Of a DNA stretch of 64,000 bases, positions 18,195 through 25,528 are shown piece by piece. Source of the DNA: Deltaproteobacteria bacterium HGW-Deltaproteobacteria-4. Lineage in GTDB: Bacteria > Desulfobacterota > Desulfuromonadia > Desulfuromonadales > UBA2197. The stretch spans positions 1 through 64,000 of the forward strand of contig PHAV01000013.1 in assembly GCA_002841765.1 (NCBI GenBank). Reading direction: 5' to 3'. Every line of letters begins with the position of its first letter. Position 1 is the stretch's first letter. A program made the translations under genes and the position numbers. The notes under the pieces are model-generated. The model saw only the letters and a program-made list of their open reading frames with translations, was not told the DNA's origin and searched no databases.

Positions 18195-18956
18195 ATGGAG
18201 ACCCGTATTGACGAAATTGCGCCGGACCTCTATCGCTTGTCGACTTACATTGCCAAGATCAACCTCCAGTTTAACCAGTTCCTCGTTGCTGACGACGAGC
18301 CGCTTCTTTATCACACCGGACTGCGGGGACTGTTCCCGATGGTCCGCGATGCGGTGGCGACCGTTGTCGACCCAACCCGCATCCGCTGGATCGGCTTCAG
18401 TCATTTTGAGGCCGATGAATGTGGTTCGTTGAACGAATGGCTGGCCCTGGCGCCGCAGGCGAAACCGGTCTGCGGCCAGATCGGGGCGCTGGTGAATATC
18501 AATGACTACACCGGCGGTCGGGTACATATCATGTCCACCGGAGAAGTTCTCGTTACCGGCCGGCACCGCTTTCAATTTCTTCAGACGCCACAGGTTCCGC
18601 ACGGCTGGGATGCCAGCCTCCTTTTTGAAGAGAGCGGCGCCACCCTTTTCTGTTCGGATCTCTTTCTCCAGAACGGCGAACTCTGTCCGGTGACAGAGGA
18701 AGAGGTGGTCAAAGCGGCCCGTCAGTCACTCCTGGACTACGAAGCCGGGCCACTTCCGCATGCCTATCCCTATGCTGCCTGGACCGATGACACCCTGCAG
18801 ATGCTGGCAAGTCTCAGTCCGAAGCTCCTTGCTATCATGCACGGTTCATCATATCGCGGTGATGGAGCGCGGGCCTTGCGACAACTGGCTGCCATGTACG
18901 CTTCAACTCTGGGCGAGGGGCAGAAGGAATGGCAAAGGCGACCTGGAAGAACGTAA
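18195..18956 (+). CDS. MBL-fold di-iron protein of the oxygen-binding ODP / flavodiiron type
   Basis: A 253-residue metallo-beta-lactamase fold protein. Instead of the hydrolase motif HxHxDH it has H70-x-E72-x-D74 (SHFEADE), the ligand pattern of flavodiiron proteins. The other three ligand positions are also present: H136 (QVPHGWDAS), D155 (FCSDLF) and H216 (MHGSS). This is the set that holds a non-haem di-iron centre able to bind or reduce O2 or peroxide. There is no flavodoxin domain, as in ODP proteins that work as oxygen sensors or reductases with separate partners. Its position divergent from katG and just before msrA supports an oxygen or peroxide-defence role. Partner and substrate are unknown. 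Confidence 0.85.
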   Translation: METRIDEIAPDLYRLSTYIAKINLQFNQFLVADDEPLLYHTGLRGLFPMVRDAVATVVDPTRIRWIGFSHFEADECGSLNEWLALAPQAKPVCGQIGALVNINDYTGGRVHIMSTGEVLVTGRHRFQFLQTPQVPHGWDASLLFEESGATLFCSDLFLQNGELCPVTEEEVVKAARQSLLDYEAGPLPHAYPYAAWTDDTLQMLASLSPKLLAIMHGSSYRGDGARALRQLAAMYASTLGEGQKEWQRRPGRT

Positions 18957-18982
18957 TTGATTTGTAACGTAATTGATTTGTA
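18951..18982 (+). repeat. tandem duplication of 16 bases at the 3' end of the ODP-type gene
   Basis: ACGTAATTGATTTGTA occurs twice directly in tandem (18951-18966 and 18967-18982). The first copy contains the stop codon of the gene. It looks like a recent slippage duplication without effect on the protein. Confidence 0.85.
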
Positions 18983-19033
18983 TATGCCGTCACGTTCGGC
19001 TAGATTTTAAGCTACAGAGAAAAGAGGAGTTTT

Positions 19034-19624
19034 ATGAAATACAAACGGATCTTGCTCCTGTTAATCATCCTGCTCTCTTTAGTCTCTCATTCCTTTGCTG
19101 CCAAGGCCATATTGGCAGGCGGCTGTTTCTGGTGCATGGAGGCAGATTTCGAAAAACTTCCGGGCGTCATGGACGTCGTCTCGGGTTTTACCGGCGGTAC
19201 CGTAAAAAATCCAACCTACAACGGCAACCATGCAGGACACTTTGAAGCCGTTGAAATAACCTATGATCCCGACAAGGTGAGTTACAAAGAGTTGCTGGCA
19301 TATTTCTGGGTCAACATCGACCCCTTTGATGCCAGTGGACAGTTTTGTGATAAAGGCCCGAGTTATTTGAGTGCAATTTTCGTTGCCAATGAAACAGAAA
19401 AGGCGATGGCCGAAGAGAGTAAAAGGGCGGTCGCCGCAAAGTTTCCCGGCAAGAAAATTGTGACGCCGATTTTAGATATTTCGACTTTCTATCCGATCAA
19501 AGGGGAGGAAAGTTACCATCAGGATTACTATAAAAAGAATCCCATACGCTACAATGCGTATCGCTGGAATTGCGGTCGTGACAAGCGATTAAAAGAGCTG
19601 TGGGGGGAGAAAACGACCCATTAG
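19034..19624 (+). CDS. msrA: exported peptide-methionine (S)-S-oxide reductase
   Basis: Reduces methionine-S-sulfoxide in oxidised proteins. The 196-residue protein begins with a signal peptide (MKYKRILLLLIILLSLVSHSFAAKA), so it acts outside the cytoplasm. The catalytic motif GGCFWCMEADFEKLPGV follows with nucleophilic Cys31, then GFTGG, NPTYNG, HFEAVEITYDP and FDASGQFCDKGPSYLSAIF, all typical MsrA blocks. A second cysteine near the end (WNCGRDKRLKELWG) is a candidate resolving residue. RBS GAGGAG precedes the ATG. It follows the ODP-type gene after 77 bases on the same strand and may share its transcript. Confidence 0.95.
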   Translation: MKYKRILLLLIILLSLVSHSFAAKAILAGGCFWCMEADFEKLPGVMDVVSGFTGGTVKNPTYNGNHAGHFEAVEITYDPDKVSYKELLAYFWVNIDPFDASGQFCDKGPSYLSAIFVANETEKAMAEESKRAVAAKFPGKKIVTPILDISTFYPIKGEESYHQDYYKKNPIRYNAYRWNCGRDKRLKELWGEKTTH

Positions 19625-19791
19625 CCAGAGGTTTTCGGCGCCCCGCGCGATGGCGATGTCAAGACGACAGGATGGTATAATCTGTAGATTGTCTCACCTA
19701 TCACAAACGCTGAAAGACCTTTTAACAAGCACTTCGCAGCAGAAGCTGCTTTGCTGATTGCGACGTCTTAATATTGGTGGAGGAAAAGATA

Positions 19792-19829
19792 AAACGGGCC
19801 GGGTTGTCTTTTGACAATCCGGCCCGTTT
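19792..19829 (-). terminator. terminator of the membrane protein gene
   Basis: A 17-base inverted repeat (AAACGGGCCGGGTTGTC and near-complement, one wobble position) with a 4-base loop, ending in a T-rich run on the minus strand just beyond the stop at 19841. The adjoining ~170 bases after msrA hold no gene that I can see. Confidence 0.6.
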
Positions 19830-19840
19830 CTCTTCCATGA

Positions 19841-20401
19841 CTACTCCGCTCTCCACAGCGATTTCGATTTCTTCCGGAGCTTGCGAACCAGCATCGGCCC
19901 GAGGAACATGGCGGCAAGGACGATGGCCATGGTGATGTTCGGATTCTGGATCCAGGCGTTGAGTCGCAGGGTGGAGATGGCAATGACGGCGAAGTAGAGC
20001 ATGTCGCCGGCGATGGCAAAGGCCCATCCGGCGATAAAGCCGTGACCGGCCGCCATGGCGGTGGCGCGCCCGGTCATCGGGTCGACGCCGAAGGCGACCA
20101 TCACCAGGGCGAGAGGGCCGGCGCCGGGGCTGATATGGGCGACACTGCGGGCGGTCGCCTCCTTCATGGCAACGCGGAAGCGGGCAAGAAAGGGGACTCT
20201 GCCGCAGAGCAGGGAAAGAAGGCGCAGGATCGGCTCAAAGGCAATGGCGAGGATGATATCGGAGATCAGGTAGATGCCGGTGGTGATCGGCCAGGCGAGG
20301 CCGTTGGCGCGGGCAAGCATGACTCCGGCCGGGATACCGCCGCCGACCGGGAGGAGGAAGAGTTTGAGGACGGGGAGGGTGAGGGTGGTTGTGGAGGTCA
20401 T
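19841..20401 (-). CDS. integral membrane protein of unknown function
   Basis: A 186-residue protein with about four to five hydrophobic segments: LPVLKLFLLPVGGGIPAGVML, TTGIYLISDIILAIAFEPILRLLSLL, ISPGAGPLALVMVAFGV, AGHGFIAGWAFAIAGDMLYFAVIAIS and NITMAIVLAAMFLGPMLV, then a basic tail KLRKKSKSLWRAE. I do not recognise the family. The start chosen is ATG at 20401 (MTSTTTLTLPVLK); a TTG at 20431 would add ten residues, and neither has a good ribosome binding site. It lies downstream of the truncated THUMP-like gene on the same strand. Its codons are strongly GC-rich. Confidence 0.65.
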   Translation of the reverse strand: MTSTTTLTLPVLKLFLLPVGGGIPAGVMLARANGLAWPITTGIYLISDIILAIAFEPILRLLSLLCGRVPFLARFRVAMKEATARSVAHISPGAGPLALVMVAFGVDPMTGRATAMAAGHGFIAGWAFAIAGDMLYFAVIAISTLRLNAWIQNPNITMAIVLAAMFLGPMLVRKLRKKSKSLWRAE

Positions 20402-20527
20402 CGGCGTCCGGAGTCGTAAAGGTATTTGCAACGGAGAAGCGCAGCCGAGGATTTACCACAGCTGCACCTGCTTTGGAAATTGAATTTTATGTGACAAGTG
20501 GCCGCACGGATCAACGCCCCTCAGGAC

Positions 20528-20765
20528 TCAGGGGACATGGACAAAGGGGTAGCGCTCCCGCAGTGGCCGGGTGAGGAGGCCGATGCCGCCGCGCTCGCCG
20601 AAGGTCTCGATGGCAATGATGGTATCGGGCTCTGCAAAGTCGATCTGCGCCGTCCCGCCGCCGGTCTGGATCAGGTCGAGGAGGAAGGCGTCGAGGGCGC
20701 GTTCGATCTCCAGGGAGATGATCCGTCCTTTCAGGCCGCGCCGTTCGAGGCGCACGTAGAAGCGC
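20528..20765 (-). pseudogene. C-terminal remnant of a THUMP-like domain gene, cut off by the IS element
   Basis: About 79 codons remain, reading RFYVRLERRGLKGRI, then EIERALDAFLLDLI, IDFAEPDTIIAIETFG and ending LRERYPFVHVP before a TGA. The VRxERRGxKG and PDxxIxIExxG pattern resembles THUMP domains, which bind RNA in tRNA-modifying enzymes. The reading frame is open up to the left end of the insertion sequence at 20766 and has no start codon on the remaining side. Nothing matching its missing N-terminus is seen beyond the IS at 21979. The family call is from pattern memory and tentative; the truncation itself is clear. Confidence 0.55.
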
Positions 20766-20840
20766 TGACGTTACCCCTGAAAACTGAGCCATTGCAAAGT
20801 TAGTGATTTCGGTCTATCCATCCTTGAAAGGGAGATAGGC

Positions 20841-21107
20841 ATGAAATCGAAACGGTTCACGGAAGAACAGATCATCGGCATTTTGAAGCAAGCATAGTCC
20901 GGCATGAAAATCGTCGACCTTTGCCGCATGCACGGCATCAGCGATGCCACCTTTTACAATTGGCGCTCCAAGTATGGCGGTATGGAAGTGTCTGACGCCA
21001 AGCGCCTGAAGGATCTTGAATCGGAGAACCGTCGGCTTAAACAGATGCTGGCCGACACCATGCTTGAGAATCAGGCAATCAAGGACGTCCTCTCAAAAAA
21101 GTGGTAA
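20841..21107 (+). pseudogene. IS3-family OrfA with an in-frame stop codon
   Basis: The reading frame begins MKSKRFTEEQIIGILKQA and is interrupted by TAG at 20895-20897 (codon 19), where relatives typically have a glutamate codon before SGMKI. It then continues intact from KIVDLCRMHGISDATFYNWRSKYGG (helix-turn-helix) into a leucine-zipper-like stretch ending [12 protein letters not shown]-to-TAG change explains it. Translation might restart at ATG 20904, but that product would lack the first helix. The frame ends over the A AAA AAG heptamer at 21095-21101. Confidence 0.85.
21095..21101 (+). promoter_or_regulatory. programmed -1 frameshift site A AAA AAG between orfA and orfB
   Basis: The heptamer lies in phase with orfA (tcA-AAA-AAG), and a -1 shift enters the orfB frame directly. 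This is the canonical IS3 arrangement that makes the OrfAB transposase. Function in this copy is doubtful because of the upstream stop. Confidence 0.7.
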
Positions 21108-21973
21108 CGCCTGCCGCTCGTCGCAGTGTGGTGATCTTCCTTCAGGAGCATCATCACATCAGCGAACGTCGGGCCTGCAAGATCGTCAGGCTGTGCCGCA
21201 GTAGTTGTCGGTATCAGGCGAAGCCATCAAACAATACAGAGATTAGACTCCGCTTGCGGCAACTGGCTGAACAACGGCGAAAGTATGGCTCCCCCCGCTT
21301 ACACACCATACTGCTGCGCGAGGGATACCTGATCAATCACAAGCGAACTGAAAGGCTGTATCGAGAAGAAGGGCTCTCTCTTCGACTTAAACGACGGAGA
21401 AAGCGGTGCAGTCACCTTCGGGTTGTTCTGGACAAACCGGAACGGATCAATCAGCACTGGTCTATGGATTTTGTCTCGGACAGCCTGTACAACGGCCGCC
21501 GGTTTCGCACTCTTACGGTGGTCGATGATCTCAGCAAGGAATGTCCAGTTTTAGAAGTCGATCATTCACTGACCGGACAACGAGTTGCATGGGTTCTGGA
21601 GCGAGCTGCATTGACCCGAGGCCTTCCAGATCTGATCACGGTCGACAATGGGCCGGAATTTATCAGCAAGGCGCTCGATGCCTGGGCACACGCAAATGGC
21701 GTCAAGCTCCACTTTATACAACCTGGGAAGCCGACACAGAATGCTTACATCGAAAGCTTCAATGGCAAATTCCGTGACGAATGTCTCAATGAACATGTGT
21801 TTACCAGCTTGCATGATGCACAGGTGAAGATCGAAAGCTGGCGACAGGATTACAACGAAAATCGGCCCCATCGTTCTCTGAAACAACAGACGCCGAATGA
21901 GTTTGCATTACACTTCAATCAGCAGGAAAAGGCTGAAATCACTAACCTCAAACTGGTCCAGTTAATGGGGTAA
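21101..21973 (+). CDS. IS3-family transposase OrfB (DDE integrase domain)
   Basis: Catalytic part of the transposase, 290 residues. An N-terminal HTH_21-like segment ([25 protein letters not shown], then [21 protein letters not shown]) precedes the rve core. The DDE triad is visible as [16 protein letters not shown] and [14 protein letters not shown]. It ends [13 protein letters not shown]. The frame is intact. It would normally be made as an OrfAB fusion by -1 frameshifting, with GTG 21101 as the nominal start. Confidence 0.93.
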   Translation: MVTPAARRSVVIFLQEHHHISERRACKIVRLCRSSCRYQAKPSNNTEIRLRLRQLAEQRRKYGSPRLHTILLREGYLINHKRTERLYREEGLSLRLKRRRKRCSHLRVVLDKPERINQHWSMDFVSDSLYNGRRFRTLTVVDDLSKECPVLEVDHSLTGQRVAWVLERAALTRGLPDLITVDNGPEFISKALDAWAHANGVKLHFIQPGKPTQNAYIESFNGKFRDECLNEHVFTSLHDAQVKIESWRQDYNENRPHRSLKQQTPNEFALHFNQQEKAEITNLKLVQLMG

Positions 21974-22090
21974 GGTCACCCGCGCAGCGGGCCAGATGAT
22001 GGGGTGCCCTTTTGCTGCTTACTCATTTTGGGCAAGCAAAAAGAGTAAGGCGTCGTCGGGGGCGCAACCCCCGGAACTTCTGGACCAGGC

Positions 22091-22148
22091 GGGCGCAAGC
22101 ATTGCGCCCCTACACTAAGACCCGGGCGACCCACCGGGTCGCCCCTAC
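22091..22148 (+). repeat. two REP-like palindromes between the IS element and recC
   Basis: GGGCGCAAGCATTGCGCCCCTAC (22091-22113) and GGGCGACCCACCGGGTCGCC-CCTAC (22124-22148) are short imperfect palindromes each ending in CCCCTAC. The second is the reverse complement of a unit at 32136-32160 beside leuB, so this is a dispersed family. The rest of the 277-base gap between the IS and recC holds no gene. Confidence 0.75.
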
Positions 22149-22255
22149 GGTTGGGAAAAGGTTTCAATTTCATTGGATCTTAACCGGCTTTTCTATTGAA
22201 GGAAACGCCGCAAACCGCTACCATGCCCACTCACTCAACCCCAGAGGGGCACTTA

Positions 22256-25200
22256 ATGTCCGGACTCTTTCTCCATAGCTCCAACCGCCTCGAAGTGCTC
22301 GCCGCTGAACTCGCCAAGGTCCTGCATACGCCCCTCTCTTCGCCGCTGGCGCCGGAGATCATCGCCGTGCAGAGCAAGGGGATGGAGCGCTGGCTCTCCC
22401 TGCAGCTGGCGAGCATTGACGGCATCTGGGCGAACTACCGCTTCCCCTTTCCGACCGCCATGATCCGTGAACTCCTAGGTAATCTCCTCGGCCCGATCAC
22501 CGAATCGCCCCTCCTCGTCCCCGAGAACCTTGCCTGGCGGCTGATGGAGATCCTGCCGGAGAAGCTGCAGGATCCGACCTATCAGCCCCTTGCTCCCTAT
22601 CTCCACGACCATGCCGGCGATGATCTCCGCCTTTGGCAGCTCTGCGGCCGCATCGCCGGACTGTTGGACCAGTATCTCGTCTACCGCCATCAGCTGATCA
22701 ACGACTGGGAAGAGGGACGGTTGCAGCAGCTCGGGCCGCACGAAGCCTGGCAGGCCGACCTCTGGCGGACGCTGGTCAGCGGCGTTGATGCGCCGATCCA
22801 TCGCGCCAAATTGACCGAACTCTTTCGCGCCAAGCTGGCGGGTGACCCGGAACAACTGCGCGCCCTCCTCCCCGAGCGCATCATCCTCTTTGGCGTCTCG
22901 ACCTTGCCCCCCCTCCATCTTGAACTCCTCGACGCTCTGGCAACGCTGATCCCGGTCCACCTCTTCTTCCTCAACCCCTGCGAAGGCTACTGGCTGGAGA
23001 TCCGCTCGCCGCGCGAAGCCGCCCGCCTGCTGCGCCGCGCCGCCGAGAAGGGGCTCGATGCCGAAGAGGTCTACATCGAGAACGGCCACCCCCTCCTCGG
23101 CTCCCTCGGCCGCAGCGGCCGCAACTTTTTGAGCCGCCTCCTCGAACTCAACGCCAACGACGATTCGGTCTTTGTCCCGGCCAGCGCTGAGACCCTTTTG
23201 GCGGCGCTGCATCGCGATATCCTCGGGACCGACTGGCCCCTCGACTGGCCGCCAGCGGAGAAGAAGGAGGTGAGGACGGACGATCACTCCCTGCAGATAC
23301 ACGCCTGCCACGGGCCGCTGCGGGAAGTCGAGGTGCTGCACGATCTCCTCCTCACCGCCTTCAGCGAACTCCCCGGCCTTACCCCCCGCGATGTGCTGGT
23401 CATGGCCCCGGATATCGAGATCTACGCCCCCTACATCGACGCGGTCTTCAGCCGCGCCGGGCGGGAGCGGAGCGCCTCATCGCTCCCCTATACCATCGCC
23501 GATCGCGGCCAGCGCAGCAGTGGCGGCGAACTCCTCATCTCCTTCGAGCGCCTCTGCTCTCTCCCCGGCAGCCGCTGCACCGCCGCCGAACTCCTCGATC
23601 TCCTGCAGCTGGCGCCGGTAGGGCGGCGCTTCGGTCTCAATCCGGGGGATGGCGAGATCGTCCAGGGCTGGATCGAGCGGGTCAATATCCGCTGGGGACT
23701 CGACGCCGACTTCCGCGCGCAGGAAGGACTGCCGGCCAACCCAGCCTGTACCTGGCAGGCCGGCCTCGACCGCCTCCTCCTCGGCATCGCCCTGCCGGAG
23801 GACAGCGACCTCTTTGGCGGCATCCTCCCGGCATCCGGCGGGGAGGGGAGCAACGCCATTCTCCTCGGCTCGCTCTGCGACTTCATCGCCGCCCTGCGCT
23901 CCTGGATAGAGATCACCCGCACAGCGCAGACGCCGTCGGAGTGGAGCACCACCCTCCTCGAACTGATCGACACCTTCTTCGATCCCGGCGAGGAGAACGA
24001 CGCCTACCTGCGCCTGCGCCGCCTCTGTGTCACCCTTTCCGAGGAAGCGAACTCCGGTGCCTTCAGCGGCTCGGTCTCCTTTGCGGTGATCCGCTCGCGG
24101 CTGCTGGCCGGCCTCGCCGAGAGCTCGACGCACGGCTTTCTCAGCGGCCCGATCACCTTCTGCACCCTGCAGCCGATGCGCAGCGTCCCCTTTCAGGTCA
24201 TCGCCCTGATCGGCATGAACGATCGCGACTTCCCCCGCAGCAGCCACCCGACCGGCTTCGACCTCATGCCGATCAAGGCCCAACCCTGCGACCCGGCGCG
24301 CCGCGACGAAGACCGTTACCTCTTTCTCGAAGCACTCCTCTCGGCACGGCAGCGCCTCTTCATCACCTGGCAAGGGGAGGACCCGCTGGACGGCAGCTCT
24401 GCGCCCCCTTCGGTCGTCGTCGGCGAACTCCTTGATGCCCTGGAGGCGAGTTTTAGCTGTGAGACCGGCATCCTTCGTGACGTCCTCGTTACCCGCCACC
24501 ATCTCCAGCCCTTCAGCCCCGCTTACTTTGCGGTCGGGAGCCGGCTCCGCTCTTACGATCCCCTTTGGCATGCGGCGGTGCAGGCGCGGCTGCAGCGGGG
24601 CGACGCTGCGATGGTACCGCTCTTCAACGCGCCGCTGCCCCCCCTCGATCCGCCCCTGACGACGGTGACGATCGACGAGCTCGAACGTTTCCTCAGGAAC
24701 CCCGCCAAATTCTTCCTGCAGAATCGCCTGCAGCTGCGCCTCCTCACCGCCAGCGAGGCGCTGGCGGAACGGGAACCCTTCCTCCTCGACGGCCTGGAGC
24801 GTTACAACCTCGGTCAGCCGCTGGCGACCCGGCTCCTCCACGACGGCGATGCCGGCAAGGAAGAGGCGCGCGCCCGCGCCGCCGGCCTCCTCCCGGACGG
24901 CAGCATCGGCGCCGGGAGCTGGCGCCAGCTCCTTTCTTCGGTGCAGGAATTTACCTTAACGGTGCGCGCGCAACTCCCCGAAGATGCGGAGGTAGTCGAG
25001 ATCGATCTCCCCGTTGCCGGGCTGCGCTTGAGCGGCGAGGTCGAAGGGGTCGGCGTCGAATCCTCCCTCTTCTGGCGTTATGCCTCCCTCAAGGGGAAGG
25101 ACTGCCTTGCCGGCTGGCTCCGCCACCTCGCCCTTAATGCCTCTGGCCGGCTGCTGGCGACGACCTTGATCGGCAAGGACGGCGCCATGACCTTCGCCCC

Positions 25201-25528
25201 TCTGGCCGCAGCGGCGGCGCAGAGCTGCCTCGGTGACCTCGTCACCCTTTACCGGCAGGGGTGGCAGGAGACGCTCCCCTTCTTTCCGCAGTCGTCCTAC
25301 ACCTATGCGCAGGCGCTGCACAAGGACGGTGATACCGACAAGGCGCTGGCTGCGGCGCGCAAGGTCTGGGCCCGGGATGAGTTCAATCCGGCGAGCGGCG
25401 AAGAGAACGATCCCTACTACCGCCTCGCCTTCCCTGACGATCCCTTAAACGCCGCCTTCACGACCCTGGCGCTGGCGATCTTTGTTCCCCTCCTGCAGGC
25501 CGGGAGTGAAGGGGAGGAGGAGGCATGA
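22256..25528 (+). CDS. recC: exodeoxyribonuclease V gamma subunit
   Basis: RecC recognises Chi-like sites and splits the DNA strands within the RecBCD helicase-nuclease used in double-strand-break repair and foreign DNA degradation. The 1090-residue protein has family length, with the opening MSGLFLHSSNRLEVLAAELA, PEIIAVQSKGMERWLSLQLA and WANYRFPFP. It then carries inactive helicase-like domains (FSELPGLTPRDVLVMAPDIEIYAPYIDAVF) and TFCTLQPMRSVPFQVIALIGMNDRDFPR. The start is the ATG with GAGGGG upstream; a TTG 60 bases earlier is unlikely. It overlaps recB by ATGA. Codons are strongly C/G-ending compared with the genes from 42 kb on. Confidence 0.95.
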   Translation: MSGLFLHSSNRLEVLAAELAKVLHTPLSSPLAPEIIAVQSKGMERWLSLQLASIDGIWANYRFPFPTAMIRELLGNLLGPITESPLLVPENLAWRLMEILPEKLQDPTYQPLAPYLHDHAGDDLRLWQLCGRIAGLLDQYLVYRHQLINDWEEGRLQQLGPHEAWQADLWRTLVSGVDAPIHRAKLTELFRAKLAGDPEQLRALLPERIILFGVSTLPPLHLELLDALATLIPVHLFFLNPCEGYWLEIRSPREAARLLRRAAEKGLDAEEVYIENGHPLLGSLGRSGRNFLSRLLELNANDDSVFVPASAETLLAALHRDILGTDWPLDWPPAEKKEVRTDDHSLQIHACHGPLREVEVLHDLLLTAFSELPGLTPRDVLVMAPDIEIYAPYIDAVFSRAGRERSASSLPYTIADRGQRSSGGELLISFERLCSLPGSRCTAAELLDLLQLAPVGRRFGLNPGDGEIVQGWIERVNIRWGLDADFRAQEGLPANPACTWQAGLDRLLLGIALPEDSDLFGGILPASGGEGSNAILLGSLCDFIAALRSWIEITRTAQTPSEWSTTLLELIDTFFDPGEENDAYLRLRRLCVTLSEEANSGAFSGSVSFAVIRSRLLAGLAESSTHGFLSGPITFCTLQPMRSVPFQVIALIGMNDRDFPRSSHPTGFDLMPIKAQPCDPARRDEDRYLFLEALLSARQRLFITWQGEDPLDGSSAPPSVVVGELLDALEASFSCETGILRDVLVTRHHLQPFSPAYFAVGSRLRSYDPLWHAAVQARLQRGDAAMVPLFNAPLPPLDPPLTTVTIDELERFLRNPAKFFLQNRLQLRLLTASEALAEREPFLLDGLERYNLGQPLATRLLHDGDAGKEEARARAAGLLPDGSIGAGSWRQLLSSVQEFTLTVRAQLPEDAEVVEIDLPVAGLRLSGEVEGVGVESSLFWRYASLKGKDCLAGWLRHLALNASGRLLATTLIGKDGAMTFAPLAAAAAQSCLGDLVTLYRQGWQETLPFFPQSSYTYAQALHKDGDTDKALAAARKVWARDEFNPASGEENDPYYRLAFPDDPLNAAFTTLALAIFVPLLQAGSEGEEEA

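Larger units (their letters stand above)
20766..21978 (+). mobile_element. IS3-family insertion sequence (IS407-like), about 1.2 kb
   Basis: The element carries orfA and orfB in the IS3 order with an A-rich slippery site at the junction. Its ends match as inverted repeats: TGACGTTACCCC on the left and TGACCTTACCCC on the reverse strand at the right, with a further shared GTTAGTGATTTC about 30 bases inside each end. Flanking 4-base sequences differ (GCGC left, CCCG right), so no target duplication is left, suggesting deletion or recombination after insertion. The left end cuts the THUMP-like gene. OrfA contains an in-frame stop, so the copy is probably immobile. Confidence 0.85.

Noticed and set aside
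20762-21982. Target-site duplication around the IS3 element
   Set aside because: The 3- and 4-base flanks at the defined ends (GCGC and CCCG) do not match, and moving the ends by a few bases does not give a duplication while keeping the inverted repeats.
23477-24841. Long open frame (about 450 codons) antisense to recC
   Set aside because: It mirrors a well-supported RecC reading frame in very GC-rich DNA. Its translation is low-complexity and matches no family; strong third-position bias in recC explains it.
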